This document shows, one piece after another, positions 55,586 to 64,000 of a stretch of DNA of 64,000 nucleotides (positions are counted from its first letter, which is position 1; every line of letters starts with the position of its first letter). The notes beneath the pieces were generated by a model. It was given only the letters and a program-made list of their open reading frames with translations. It did no database searches and was not told the DNA's origin. The position numbers and the translations under genes were made by a program. The stretch is taken from contig NZ_QNQP01000006.1 of the NCBI RefSeq assembly GCF_003316635.1, forward strand, positions 62,001-126,000. Reading direction: 5' to 3'. The DNA comes from Roseovarius dicentrarchi (GTDB taxonomy: Bacteria; Pseudomonadota; Alphaproteobacteria; Rhodobacterales; Rhodobacteraceae).

Positions 55586-56354
55586 CCATCCCCGAACCGG
55601 CCGCTTCAGGCAATCTCGTCGAAAGAAACATCAAGCTTGGATACGCAAGCCAAGCGATCCCTACGTGACGTCGCAGTCGCGGCGAAGATTTCGCGAAAAA
55701 TACGTGTCGCTCGGCGACCTTGCATTCGCGGCCAATCGGGAACCCGGTCCAAACGTGCAACATCAGGCGGCACGCGGTATCAAGCCTCGCGCGGAAATCG
55801 CGACGAACTGGTGTATCTGCAAACGCGCGGATTTCGGTCGGAAATAAGCGGATTCCGGTATGTCAGCGGTGGGCCGACCTCCGGGTCGGCCCTTTTTTGC
55901 CTCACAGCGCAACCGGGTCGGTGCCAATCTGGCCAAGCGTCGGATTTACGTGATGCAGCCGAAGTATGACCGGGTAGGAATCGGCGGTTTTCCCAACGTC
56001 CGAGTCGCAAACTATCTGGCACGCATCACTCTTGCCTCAGTTGCTGGAATTTTTGAGACGCGCAGCATTCGCTGCTGTGGCCGGACAAGTTCGTCAGACG
56101 CCTTGGCGCCGAATTTATGCGTCTAGGCCGCATTTCGCCTATCGCGTATGGCGTTTCAGACGCAGATAGGCCGGAGAATTCCAAATAACACAACATATTT
56201 AAATGGTTAGGCGCGCTCAATGCGCCTGTGGCACGCACGTATGGTCGGCCTTGGCCGTGGGCTGGGGCGCGCCGCAGCAAACGCTTGAAATCTGTGACCG
56301 GAATATGATCCAATAGCGGCATAAAAATAAACGGAAAAAACTGAGGTGAGCATC
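55586..56354. other. 770 bases without a recognisable gene; contains orphan terminator
   Basis: No frame here resembles a known protein. The only strong signals are the terminator at 55871, a hairpin AGGCGC/GCGCCT at 56209-56227, an imperfect palindrome around 56120-56165, and a short A/T-rich stretch near 56180-56205 that may hold the porin promoter. Confidence 0.5.
55871..55898 (+). terminator. Orphan Rho-independent terminator
   Basis: A perfect 9-bp stem (GGGCCGACC, 55871-55879, with GGTCGGCCC, 55884-55892), a 4-base loop and six T residues make a textbook terminator. No gene is recognised upstream on this strand for more than 500 bases, so it ends either a small RNA or a transcript whose gene has decayed. 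Confidence 0.8.
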
Positions 56355-57275
56355 ATGAAAATCAAATCAGGCGGGCTGGCGCTTGTCACCGTTTTGGCCG
56401 CGCCAGGTGCCGGGCTGGCGCAGGACTTTAGTGGCGCGGCGACGCTGGGATACGGCTATTCATCGGTTTCGAACGTCCGCCCGGACGTGAATACCTACAC
56501 GATCGATGGCGCCGGCACGCTGGACTTTATGAATGGGTTCAGTCTGGACGTTGACGGCTCGTTTCATCACGCCAATCCCGACCGTGGCAGCAATATGGGC
56601 GTTTTCGATGCAGGCGGCGTGCTGAACTACAACTTTGGGCCGGGCCCGGTCGTGGGCGCGTATCTGGAATATGCCAGTCTGGACAGTAATGGCCTGCTGG
56701 GCCGCGATATCAACGCCACGTCCTACGGCTTGACGGGCGGTTATGAGGGGCCGTTATTGCAGGCCAAGCTGTTTTACGGTGGCACAGATGCCAGTACCAT
56801 CATCGGGGCCAAATCTGATTGGACAGATTATGGCCTGAACGTGGCCTACACGCCGACGCACAGCACCACGGTGGCCGGCCATTGGATGCGCAGTGATATC
56901 GACGCGCCGGCGATTGAAACCGACGCGACCAGCTACGGCGTCGGCGCCGTGCATGATTTCGGGTACGGCTTCAGCGGGTTCGGCGGGATCAGCCGTCTGA
57001 ATTTTGACGCGCTGAATATTGACGCCACGTCATATGGTTTGGGGATTGGCTATGACTTTGGCCAGATGGCACAGGTCCCTGCGCAGTTGTCGCTGGAATT
57101 GGCGCGCACCACGGTTGATCCGGTCGGGCGCAATACGGATATTGATTCCATCCGGCTGGGCGTGACGATTCCGCTGGGGCTGCGCAATGGCAAGGCCCCG
57201 CTTAACAGTGCGGCGAACAACGCCATGTCGCCGCGCCATAATGCGGTATCGACATTCTACGACAATCTTTACTGA
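56355..57275 (+). CDS. Outer-membrane beta-barrel porin-like protein
   Basis: The 306-residue protein has a signal peptide (MKIKSGGLALVTVLAAPGAG) and alternating beta-strand sequence with repeated NATSYGLTGGY, DATSYGVGAVHDFGYGF and DATSYGLGIGYDFG strands, typical of short-turn Gram-negative porins of alphaproteobacteria. The C terminus (STFYDNLY) ends in an aromatic residue, as outer-membrane proteins do. The ATG at 56355 has GAGG upstream; a GTG at 56346 is in frame. Transport specificity unknown. Confidence 0.75.
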   Translation: MKIKSGGLALVTVLAAPGAGLAQDFSGAATLGYGYSSVSNVRPDVNTYTIDGAGTLDFMNGFSLDVDGSFHHANPDRGSNMGVFDAGGVLNYNFGPGPVVGAYLEYASLDSNGLLGRDINATSYGLTGGYEGPLLQAKLFYGGTDASTIIGAKSDWTDYGLNVAYTPTHSTTVAGHWMRSDIDAPAIETDATSYGVGAVHDFGYGFSGFGGISRLNFDALNIDATSYGLGIGYDFGQMAQVPAQLSLELARTTVDPVGRNTDIDSIRLGVTIPLGLRNGKAPLNSAANNAMSPRHNAVSTFYDNLY

Positions 57276-57292
57276 TCTCATACGAGCCTACG

Positions 57293-57322
57293 AAAAAAGG
57301 GGCGGATGATCGCATCCGCCCC
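57293..57322 (-). terminator. Terminator between the porin gene and cysE
   Basis: A 10-bp stem (57299-57308 with 57313-57322, GGGGCGGATG) and loop ATCG is preceded on the plus strand by six A residues, which are a T run on the minus strand. It terminates cysE and probably also the convergent porin gene. Confidence 0.85.
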
Positions 57323-57348
57323 CTTGCATGACTGATACCGGCGTTGCG

Positions 57349-58155
57349 TCAGCGTACACCCAGCAGCTGATCCATGCGCACCGACGGCTGATCGCAGCCT
57401 GCCTCGCCCACAATGCGGGCCGGAACGCCGGCGACCGTTTTGCACGGCGGGATCTCCTCCAACACGACCGATCCTGCGGCGATGCGGCTGCAATAACCCA
57501 CCTTGATATTGCCCAGCACCTTGGCGCCGGCGCCGATCAGAACACCGTTCCCGATTTTGGGGTGTCTGTCTTCTTCTTCTTTGCCGGTGCCGCCTAGTGT
57601 GACGGAGTGCAGCATCGACACGTTGTCGCCGACAACCGCCGTCTCCCCGATGACGATGCTATGCGCGTGGTCGATCATGATACCCTTGCCGATTTTGGCA
57701 GCCGGATGAATATCGACGCCAAAGACTTCGGATACGCGCATCTGGAAAAACCGCGCCATGTCGCGCCGTCCCTCACGCCACAGCCAGTGCGAAATCCGAT
57801 AGGCCTGAAGTGCCTGAAAACCCTTGAAAAACAGCAGCGGCAGGATGTAGCGATCGCAAGCCGGATCGCGGTCATACACTGCTACGATGTCCGCGCGCGC
57901 AGCGCTGCCGATGTCGGGATCGCTGCGATAGGCCCAGTCGCATATCTCGCGCAGGATCTGCTCGGGCAATTCGTTCGAGGCCAGCTTCATGGAGGTGCGA
58001 TAGGCCAGTGATGAATTCAGCGATTTGTGATGCAAAATGCTGGAATGAACCAAGCCGCCCATCAAAGGCTCGTCCGTGACGGCGGCCTCGGCTTCGGTTT
58101 TGATCTGGTCCCAGACCGGATCGCATTCGGTCAGCTTTACGTGCGATTTGCCCAT
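57349..58155 (-). CDS. cysE: Serine O-acetyltransferase
   Basis: CysE acetylates serine, the first step to cysteine. The 268-residue protein has an N-terminal helical domain and a left-handed beta-helix of hexapeptide repeats with the active-site HPAAKIGKGIMIDHAHSIVI and SMLHSVTLGGTGKEEEDRHP. The ATG at 58155 is seven bases after AGGAG; an upstream in-frame TTG is less likely. It lies just beyond the end of the gene transfer agent cluster on the same strand. Confidence 0.95.
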   Translation of the reverse strand: MGKSHVKLTECDPVWDQIKTEAEAAVTDEPLMGGLVHSSILHHKSLNSSLAYRTSMKLASNELPEQILREICDWAYRSDPDIGSAARADIVAVYDRDPACDRYILPLLFFKGFQALQAYRISHWLWREGRRDMARFFQMRVSEVFGVDIHPAAKIGKGIMIDHAHSIVIGETAVVGDNVSMLHSVTLGGTGKEEEDRHPKIGNGVLIGAGAKVLGNIKVGYCSRIAAGSVVLEEIPPCKTVAGVPARIVGEAGCDQPSVRMDQLLGVR

Positions 58156-58288
58156 GTCCAAGCTCCTTTTTCCTGCCGCTCAATATAGCACAGCTGCGGC
58201 AATGGCAAAACGCAATGCAGCAAAGAAATGTAGCGGATGCAGGCGCGCAACGTGAATTTGCCGCGCGCTCGCAGGGCAGCGCAGTCAG

Positions 58289-58348
58289 GTGGCAATGCAA
58301 TGCAATCAGCGGCGGGGCATGCGCCCAACCGCTGATTGACGTTGCCAC
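58289..58348 (-). terminator. Hairpin at the end of the gene transfer agent cluster
   Basis: A 9-bp stem (AATCAGCGG, 58304-58312, with CCGCTGATT, 58329-58337) is enclosed by a second pairing, GTGGCAA (58289-58295) with TTGCCAC (58342-58348). It lies directly after the g15 stop. There is no T run on the minus strand, so it may end transcription weakly or protect the 3' end; cysE starts 134 bases further on. Confidence 0.5.
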
Positions 58349-58359
58349 AAGGGATAAAA

Positions 58360-61300
58360 TCAGGCCGCCACGATCGTCCTTGCAAGCACGCCCGCACCGA
58401 ACTTTGCGGACACTTGCGCCACCTGAACCTCAAACGGCAGGTCGGCGCCGTCCGCGGTTTGTGCGGCCACTTCATAACGCCACTGCGGCGCGCTCAGCAC
58501 GGTTTCGCGCAAGACGGCGCCATCCTTGAGAATGCGCAAAACATAGCTTTCGCTTTCTTCGCCCAAGGGGACGTCGGGCGTGTCCCACCTGTCGCCATCG
58601 ATGCGCGTGCGCCTGATCCAGCTTAGATCGATGCCGCCGCCCGGTCGGCGCACGGCGCGCAGATGGGCCGGGCTGTAGGGCCGCAGGCCGACACCTTCGA
58701 ACGCTATGATTTCGTGCTGGAAGGAAGGGTCGTCCACCGGGCGCCCAGCGGGTCCGATCCGGTAATGCTGCGCGCGGCGCCGCATCGTGTCGCTCAGATT
58801 GATCTGATCGGGGATGCCGTTCAGCATCACAAGGAAGCTACCCTCACCCCAACCGGCTTCGCCGGCCGCTTCGGTCCCCAACTGCCCGCGAAGCCGATGG
58901 CTCAGCATATAGGTGTCAGGCCCGACCAGGACAGCATCCCGAAACTGCACCAGCTCCCAGCCGTCAGTAACGCCATTGCCGATCGCGCACAGATTACCGC
59001 CGCCCAGCAAGTCGTCGGTTTCGATGCTCTCCAGCCGGCCTGACAACATCCGCACCGTGACGCCATCCCCCCGGTCAATCAGGCCGGACGGCGCGGCTGG
59101 CAGGGCCGTTTCCAGTATTCCAACGGTCGCGCGGGCCTCGATCAGGCTGTCCAGCCGGTAGTTGGCGTCACTGGCCCCGACATGCAGCGCCACGCTGCCC
59201 GGCCATGGCTGGGCCGTCACCGCCAGATGCGGCGCGTGCGGCACCTCGTCACCCGTCATCAAGGGCAGATCCAGAAACAGCGGCAGCACCGGCACCGGCG
59301 GCACAAAAGGCCGCACCGACGGCGCGACATCACTGATGTGGATCGGCCGATAGCTTTCGGGTTCGATGCGCACACCGTCGATGCGCTGCGCGTTGCCCAT
59401 CTGCTCGACCCGGTCGATGCGGAACAGACCCTTGCCTCCGGCCTCGTCCAGCGCGATGACGTCGCCAGCCCCCAGCGCCAGCTGCGAAGGCGGCAGCGTC
59501 AGCCGCACCGTATCGGTCGATACGCGCGCCTCTGACAGCCAGCGTTCGGTCACGGCGCGCCCCTCGGCCCGCGTCATCGCCAGCGGAATTTCCGAGGTGG
59601 ACACCGCGTGCGTTGCATCATCCGGCAGGACTGCCTCCTCGGCGATGACTTCGAAATCGCCGTCTGCCTCGATAAATCGCAGGCGCACGCGCCCGGCGAT
59701 TTCAGCAGCGCCGGCGCGGGTTTCCTCCAGCCGCGTACCGCTTTCGCCGTCGCGCACCAGATGGTCCATGCCGATTCGCGTGTCGGCCAGACCATCGCGC
59801 ATCCGAAAGGTCAGCACGCCATCGCGTTCGACCGCATCAAACCCATAGCGCAGCATCAATGGCTGCAAGGCCGCGCGCGCGTCTGCCACCTGATCAATGA
59901 TATATCCGCTCACATAACCGTGCAGTTTTGAGGTATCCACATGCTTCAAACCGGCGCGCGCCGCGATTTCCTCGATCACGGAGGCCAGTGACCGCGCCGC
60001 CGTGCGCCCGGTGATCCAATGGCCCAGCGCATGATTGCGCCCATCGTCCCACAGCGTCCGGTTGTTGGGAAAGAACGGAAACGGGCGCGCATCCCATGCC
60101 CAGACATGCGCGCGGTCCATGTCGATCATCGGCGCGCCGTATTCCGGCGAAATCGGGTTATGCGCCGGATCGGTCCAATAGTCGCGCATGGCGCGCAGAT
60201 ATTGCCGCTGAATCAACTCGTCCCGCGTCCCGTCCGAAAAATGCGGCAGCGCCGATTCGGAGGATTTCACATCGACAAACTTGTTCGGCTCATTCGTGCC
60301 CTTGTCCACAGCCGCGCAGCCAATCTCTGTAAAGCGGATGGGCTTTGATCCAGGCACCCATGCCGTCGGCTGCGCCGTACGCACCCCGCCGATACGGTCG
60401 TGGTGCCCGTTCAGCCACCAGTTGCGGATATCCTTGTAGCGCCAGATCCATGGCTCGCCATACGCATCATCCGTGATCGGAGTGCGGATTTGCGCAGCGC
60501 GCGCCTCGGGCGAATGATAGAACCAGTCATAGCCTTCACCGCCTTCGATATTGGCCTTCAGATACTCCAGATCGTAGATTGATCCCCAATCGGAATCCGC
60601 ATGATCCGCCCCGTCGCGCCAGTCTGACAGCGGCATGTAATTATCGATTCCGATGAAATCGATGTTGTCGTCTGCCCATAGCGGATCGAGATGGAAGTAC
60701 CTGTCGCCGGTCCCATCCTGCGGCTGATAGCCAAAATATTCGGACCAGTCCGCAGCATAGCCGATCTTGACGTCCGGCCCCAGCAGCGTGCGGACCTCGG
60801 CGGCCAGATCGATCAGCGCGGCGACGGCGGGGAAGCTGCCATCGGCCCCGCGAATTTGCGTCAGGCCGCGCATTTCTGACCCTATGCAGAAGCTTTCGAC
60901 GCCGCCGGCCGCAGCGCACAGCGCCGCGTTGTGTAAAATGAACCGCCGATAGCTCCACTCGTCCGGCCCGCCATAGTAAACCGGACCGGCAGACCGTGCG
61001 GCTGTCGGTAAGGGCCATTGAAACGCAGGCCGGTCCTGACCGGGTATGAAAGGGCGTGGCGGCGGCGGCGGCAAATCTGCAACCTGCGTGAAATGCTCTG
61101 CCCGAGCCGTTCCAAAAAACGCCGCAACCTCGGCTTCGGCGGCCGTACCGCCATCCGGGCTTGCCGGTCGGCCCGGTGCCTCTGACAGGGTGATGCGCCC
61201 GCGCCAAGGCAGGGGCGGCTGACTGTCGGCATCGCTGTAGGGATCGGGCAGGGCATTTCCGGGTATCTGGTCCATCAGGATAAACGGGTAAAACATGACG

Positions 61301-62382
61301 TCCTGCCCCGCCGCCTTCAGCGCGTCGATGGCTTCTATGACCGATTTGTCCGTCGGCGTGCCGCCGTAGATCGGCTTGCCATCCACCTGCGGCACCTGCT
61401 GCGCGGTTGTGCGCCTCAGGCCCGCCACGCCCCAGGGCATGTTGCTGGAATCGTATTTCTTCTGCTCCACTTTGGGGCGCAGGCTGCATTCGCCGCAGCG
61501 CAGATCGTCGCCGAACCAGCTAACCACCAGCGAGGTGGAGCCGCAATGCGGCAGCTCGCCCGTCATGTTGTCCAGCGCGGTCGCAAAGTCGGATTTGGCA
61601 GAGGGTGTGTTTACGTTGGAAATCCGCGACGATCCGGGTCCGAAATTCAATGTCACCGGCGTCGTGGCCAGCGCGTATTCGCCGCTGCCGGGCAGCAGCG
61701 CCACCGCGCGCACAGACCGGACCGGATCCAGCCCGGCAGGATCCTGATCGGCTTGCGAGGGACGTGTCACCTCGAACGTAAACTGTGGCACCCTGTTGCC
61801 GAACGCGCCCAGCTCCAGATCCTCGATCACCACATAGGCGGTGCCGCGATAGGCCGGCACGGTGCCTGCGCCCTCGACGGCCTCGATTTTAGGGTCCGGC
61901 AGCTGGTCACGGGTGCCGTTGTAGATGCGCATCGTCAGGCTGTCGCGCGCCACCTCCGTGCCATCGGCCCAGATCCGGCCGACATGGCTGATCTCGCCCT
62001 CGCAAAGCGCCAGCGCGACGCTGACCGAATAGCTGAATTGCCGCACGGTCGGTCCTTTGGGCGCGCCCTTGCCGCCGCCGCCGGTGCTGGTCACGTTCAC
62101 TTCCTCGCGAAACTCCGTGGCCCAGATGATCTGTCCGGCCACGCGCATCCGCCCGAAAACCTGGGCAATCGCATCGCCTTCGCCCGATCCGGTCAGGCGC
62201 AAGCGATTGGCCCGGCCCGTGTCCACCACGTCCGAGCCCTGGCCCATCAGCCGCTGATCTATCGACCGCCCGATGATGCCCCCCGCAAATCGCCCGACGG
62301 CGGCCATAGACAGTCCCGCCACGGTGCCGCCCACAGATCCGCCAATAGCCGCGCCTGCGGCAGATAATAAAATAGTCGCCAT
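58360..62382 (-). CDS. Gene transfer agent megatron / host-specificity protein (g15)
   Basis: This is the homologue of RcGTA orfg15, the large tail-tip protein that contacts the recipient cell. The 1340-residue protein starts with a glycine-rich hydrophobic stretch (IGGSVGGTVAGLSMAAVGRF), then a phage tail-tip region (FSYSVSVALALCEGEISHVG), a central TIM-barrel-like domain (about 430-760; IDFIGIDNYMPLSDW and EGGEGYDWFYHSPEARAAQI), and baseplate-hub-like beta domains. Length matches the family. It overlaps g14 by one base and is the last gene of the cluster. Confidence 0.93.
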   Translation of the reverse strand: MATILLSAAGAAIGGSVGGTVAGLSMAAVGRFAGGIIGRSIDQRLMGQGSDVVDTGRANRLRLTGSGEGDAIAQVFGRMRVAGQIIWATEFREEVNVTSTGGGGKGAPKGPTVRQFSYSVSVALALCEGEISHVGRIWADGTEVARDSLTMRIYNGTRDQLPDPKIEAVEGAGTVPAYRGTAYVVIEDLELGAFGNRVPQFTFEVTRPSQADQDPAGLDPVRSVRAVALLPGSGEYALATTPVTLNFGPGSSRISNVNTPSAKSDFATALDNMTGELPHCGSTSLVVSWFGDDLRCGECSLRPKVEQKKYDSSNMPWGVAGLRRTTAQQVPQVDGKPIYGGTPTDKSVIEAIDALKAAGQDVMFYPFILMDQIPGNALPDPYSDADSQPPLPWRGRITLSEAPGRPASPDGGTAAEAEVAAFFGTARAEHFTQVADLPPPPPRPFIPGQDRPAFQWPLPTAARSAGPVYYGGPDEWSYRRFILHNAALCAAAGGVESFCIGSEMRGLTQIRGADGSFPAVAALIDLAAEVRTLLGPDVKIGYAADWSEYFGYQPQDGTGDRYFHLDPLWADDNIDFIGIDNYMPLSDWRDGADHADSDWGSIYDLEYLKANIEGGEGYDWFYHSPEARAAQIRTPITDDAYGEPWIWRYKDIRNWWLNGHHDRIGGVRTAQPTAWVPGSKPIRFTEIGCAAVDKGTNEPNKFVDVKSSESALPHFSDGTRDELIQRQYLRAMRDYWTDPAHNPISPEYGAPMIDMDRAHVWAWDARPFPFFPNNRTLWDDGRNHALGHWITGRTAARSLASVIEEIAARAGLKHVDTSKLHGYVSGYIIDQVADARAALQPLMLRYGFDAVERDGVLTFRMRDGLADTRIGMDHLVRDGESGTRLEETRAGAAEIAGRVRLRFIEADGDFEVIAEEAVLPDDATHAVSTSEIPLAMTRAEGRAVTERWLSEARVSTDTVRLTLPPSQLALGAGDVIALDEAGGKGLFRIDRVEQMGNAQRIDGVRIEPESYRPIHISDVAPSVRPFVPPVPVLPLFLDLPLMTGDEVPHAPHLAVTAQPWPGSVALHVGASDANYRLDSLIEARATVGILETALPAAPSGLIDRGDGVTVRMLSGRLESIETDDLLGGGNLCAIGNGVTDGWELVQFRDAVLVGPDTYMLSHRLRGQLGTEAAGEAGWGEGSFLVMLNGIPDQINLSDTMRRRAQHYRIGPAGRPVDDPSFQHEIIAFEGVGLRPYSPAHLRAVRRPGGGIDLSWIRRTRIDGDRWDTPDVPLGEESESYVLRILKDGAVLRETVLSAPQWRYEVAAQTADGADLPFEVQVAQVSAKFGAGVLARTIVAA

Positions 62383-62831
62383 CAGATACGCTCCTCGGGG
62401 AATGTGAACCGCGCCACGATGCGGCGGCGCCAGGGCATGCTCAGCGGGCTTTCGACCACCGCGTGGCCCGAATAGGCATGAATGAACGATGCATCGGCGC
62501 CTATACGCCCCGCGATGCCCAGATGCTTGGCCACCGAGCCGTCGCGCATGCGAAACAGCAACACATCGCCAGGCGCCTCATCAGTCTGGACCTTTGCCAC
62601 CAAATGGCGCCGGGCGGCCTGCCACAGTGCCTCGATGCGGGCCGGCTCTGACCAGTCCATCGAATAGGCGGGCGGCACTTCCGGCTCCGCGCCCAGCACC
62701 TCCCGCCAGACACCGCGCAAAAGGCCCAGACAATCGGTCCCGGCCCCCTTGCACGATGCCTGATGCAGGTACGGAGTGCCGATCCAGCCGCGTGCAGCGC
62801 CGACGATGCGCTGTGATTGAACGTCACTCAT
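62382..62831 (-). CDS. Gene transfer agent NlpC/P60 peptidase (g14)
   Basis: The 149-residue protein is the RcGTA orfg14 homologue, a tail-tip cell-wall peptidase. It has the catalytic Cys in GTDCLGLLRGVWRE (about residue 34) and His in VAKHLGIAGR followed by FIHAYSGHAVVES. In RcGTA the peptidase is thought to open the peptidoglycan during DNA delivery. It overlaps g13 by four bases and g15 by one. Confidence 0.93.
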   Translation of the reverse strand: MSDVQSQRIVGAARGWIGTPYLHQASCKGAGTDCLGLLRGVWREVLGAEPEVPPAYSMDWSEPARIEALWQAARRHLVAKVQTDEAPGDVLLFRMRDGSVAKHLGIAGRIGADASFIHAYSGHAVVESPLSMPWRRRIVARFTFPEERI

Positions 62832-63715
62832 CTGCGGCTCCCTCCATTCAGGCTGCCGGCCTTGGACGGGTCCGAGATGGACCAGTCATCGCCCGGAATG
62901 TCCGGAAATCCTTGAAAATTGACAAAGTTCTGAAACTTCAGCCGACAGGTTGCGGCCCGCTTGTCACACCCGGCCTCCAGCCTCAGCCGATCGCCGGCGC
63001 TTACATCCGCGCGCAGCGGATGCCATAGCTCGATCACCCGCTGCCCGCCGGCCAGCCCATCGCGCTTGATGACACCGCTCAGCCCCTTTGCCGCGCCGTC
63101 CAGCACGATCAGCCGCCCGTGCTGAAACCAGCCGGTATCGAAACCGCCAAACGGCACGAAGTGAAAAATCCTGCGTTCGTTGATCTGAGCGGCGGGAACT
63201 TCCTTTACATAACCGGACGTTTGCATGTCAAACCGGCAGCCGCCATCCCCCAGCACAGCCGAGCATGGCTTTTGATAGACCCGCCCCAGCGGCCTGTTCA
63301 GCGCCTCGGTCAGCCCGCGCAATTCCGCCTCGAACGCCCCGCCCGACCGGCGCAATTCGCCGATCGTGCCGCGAAATTGCAAATGCCGTTGCGCGGCGTC
63401 CTGCCAGTTGACCAGCCACGCGCGGATTTCGGCGCCGTCATAGCGGCCCGCCTCGATGTCCTCCTCGCGGATCGACGCATCGCTCAGCGCGCCCAGCGCC
63501 TCGGTATTGTCCACCGACAGGCCGGTTGTCTGCTGGATTGCCAGCGCGCTTAGCCCGGTATCGGCGCGAAAGGTGATGCCGTCGAAAAACAATGGCCCGT
63601 CATGGTCGGTAAACCCCAGAACCGTGCCGTCCTTGCGTGTCAGCGCCCAGGCGCGGCAGGTTGTGGTAACTCCGGTCTGCAAATGCGCGTGCAGCGCCGC
63701 GTTCAGCCCGCTCAT
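62828..63715 (-). CDS. Gene transfer agent tail hub protein (g13, DUF2163)
   Basis: The 295-residue protein matches the DUF2163 family and RcGTA orfg13, the hub of the tail baseplate. Four cysteines, C151 and C160 (KPCSAVLGDGGCRF) and C250 and C257 (AGCDKRAATCRLKFQN), are placed as in the RcGTA hub, where four cysteines hold an iron-sulfur cluster. The ending NFQGFPDIPGDDW is also typical. Its start overlaps the g12 stop (ATGA). Confidence 0.92.
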   Translation of the reverse strand: MSGLNAALHAHLQTGVTTTCRAWALTRKDGTVLGFTDHDGPLFFDGITFRADTGLSALAIQQTTGLSVDNTEALGALSDASIREEDIEAGRYDGAEIRAWLVNWQDAAQRHLQFRGTIGELRRSGGAFEAELRGLTEALNRPLGRVYQKPCSAVLGDGGCRFDMQTSGYVKEVPAAQINERRIFHFVPFGGFDTGWFQHGRLIVLDGAAKGLSGVIKRDGLAGGQRVIELWHPLRADVSAGDRLRLEAGCDKRAATCRLKFQNFVNFQGFPDIPGDDWSISDPSKAGSLNGGSRR

Positions 63716-64000
63716 ACCCGGATCTCCACAACCGGCACATTCGGCACGTCCCCGGCCTGAAAGCTGGCAACGCTGACCATGATGCGGTCGGTGTCAAAGC
63801 GGACCGGCACATCGAACTCAAAACCGGCAGTGATCCGTTCCCCCGCATTGGGCGGGTGATTGAACGTGACGATCCCCGTCGATGTGTCCACCTCGTAATG
63901 CACGCCCTCTTTCTGTTCGTCGCCGCCAATCCCGATCCGCACGGTGCCGCGCACGGGTTTGGAGATGGGGCGCGCGTACTCATGCTGCCCCGACCGATAG
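63712..64000 (-). CDS. Gene transfer agent distal tail protein (g12), 3' part
   Basis: The last 95 codons of a DUF2460/TIGR02217-type protein, RcGTA orfg12, run in from the right edge: YARPISKPVRGTVRIGIGG, VDTSTGIVTFNHPPNAGERI, and the ending FQAGDVPNVPVVEIRV. The frame has no stop up to 64000, so the start lies outside the window. An internal ATG (63954) is not the real start. The distal tail protein joins the tail tube to the hub. Confidence 0.88.
   Translation of the reverse strand, partial: YRSGQHEYARPISKPVRGTVRIGIGGDEQKEGVHYEVDTSTGIVTFNHPPNAGERITAGFEFDVPVRFDTDRIMVSVASFQAGDVPNVPVVEIRV

Overview
The window is high-GC chromosomal DNA from an alphaproteobacterium of the Rhodobacteraceae (Roseobacter/Rhodobacter type). 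Four things point there: the divergent regB / senC-regA redox regulator locus, addB-addA, the rimP-nusA-ylxR-infB operon, and the tail end of an RcGTA-type gene transfer agent cluster at the right edge. I saw no rRNA, tRNA or CRISPR array.

Core left part (1-44105). Leftward genes carry addA (cut by the window edge), addB, a MurU-like nucleotidyltransferase, tsaE, a PAS-only sensor protein and regB. Rightward come senC and regA, then argG (leftward), ilvA, a divergent Hpt / receiver-PP2C phosphatase pair and a Nudix gene. A tightly overlapping rightward operon follows: hslO, a CoA-type Nudix gene, cca and an rRNA/tRNA m5U-type methyltransferase. Next is a small envelope set (two L,D-transpeptidases, a CAP lipoprotein and a 62-residue membrane peptide). 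Then come hemH, a methyltransferase-like protein without a visible SAM motif, comF-grxC-nit-marR, ubiG, pip, an RTX/Hint exoprotein, the rimP-nusA-ylxR-infB operon, the ppi-argJ-mutT operon and secA. After secA lie an anchored protein of unknown function and a phosphate-binding-protein/OmpA fusion.

Accessory part (44106-56354). This is a patchwork of mobile-element scars. It holds a truncated tyrosine integrase, a methyltransferase piece fused to the start of a pseudoazurin-like gene, a Xre/RES toxin-antitoxin pair whose 3' end runs into an IS3 end, nested IS3 fragments, and about 1.2 kb of unrecognised DNA. A complete three-gene membrane-bound sugar/polyol dehydrogenase (triheme cytochrome c, small subunit, GMC flavoprotein) sits within it. 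Beyond are an SDR remnant and a fumarylacetoacetase gene cut after about 45 codons by an intact IS21-family element (perfect 30-bp inverted repeats, 52821-55323). The far side of that element abuts a decayed IS3 orfB, so an adjacent deletion or rearrangement has probably occurred.

Right part (56355-64000). A beta-barrel porin-like protein and cysE are followed by the distal gene-transfer-agent tail genes g15, g14, g13 and the end of g12. These run leftward with 1- to 4-base overlaps.

The most informative leads are the IS-scarred island with its dehydrogenase cargo, the conserved-looking unknown pair behind secA, RNA hairpins at the rimP-nusA-infB operon, a short extragenic repeat next to terminators, and signalling modules with missing partners. 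I found no clearly new defence or gene-expression system.
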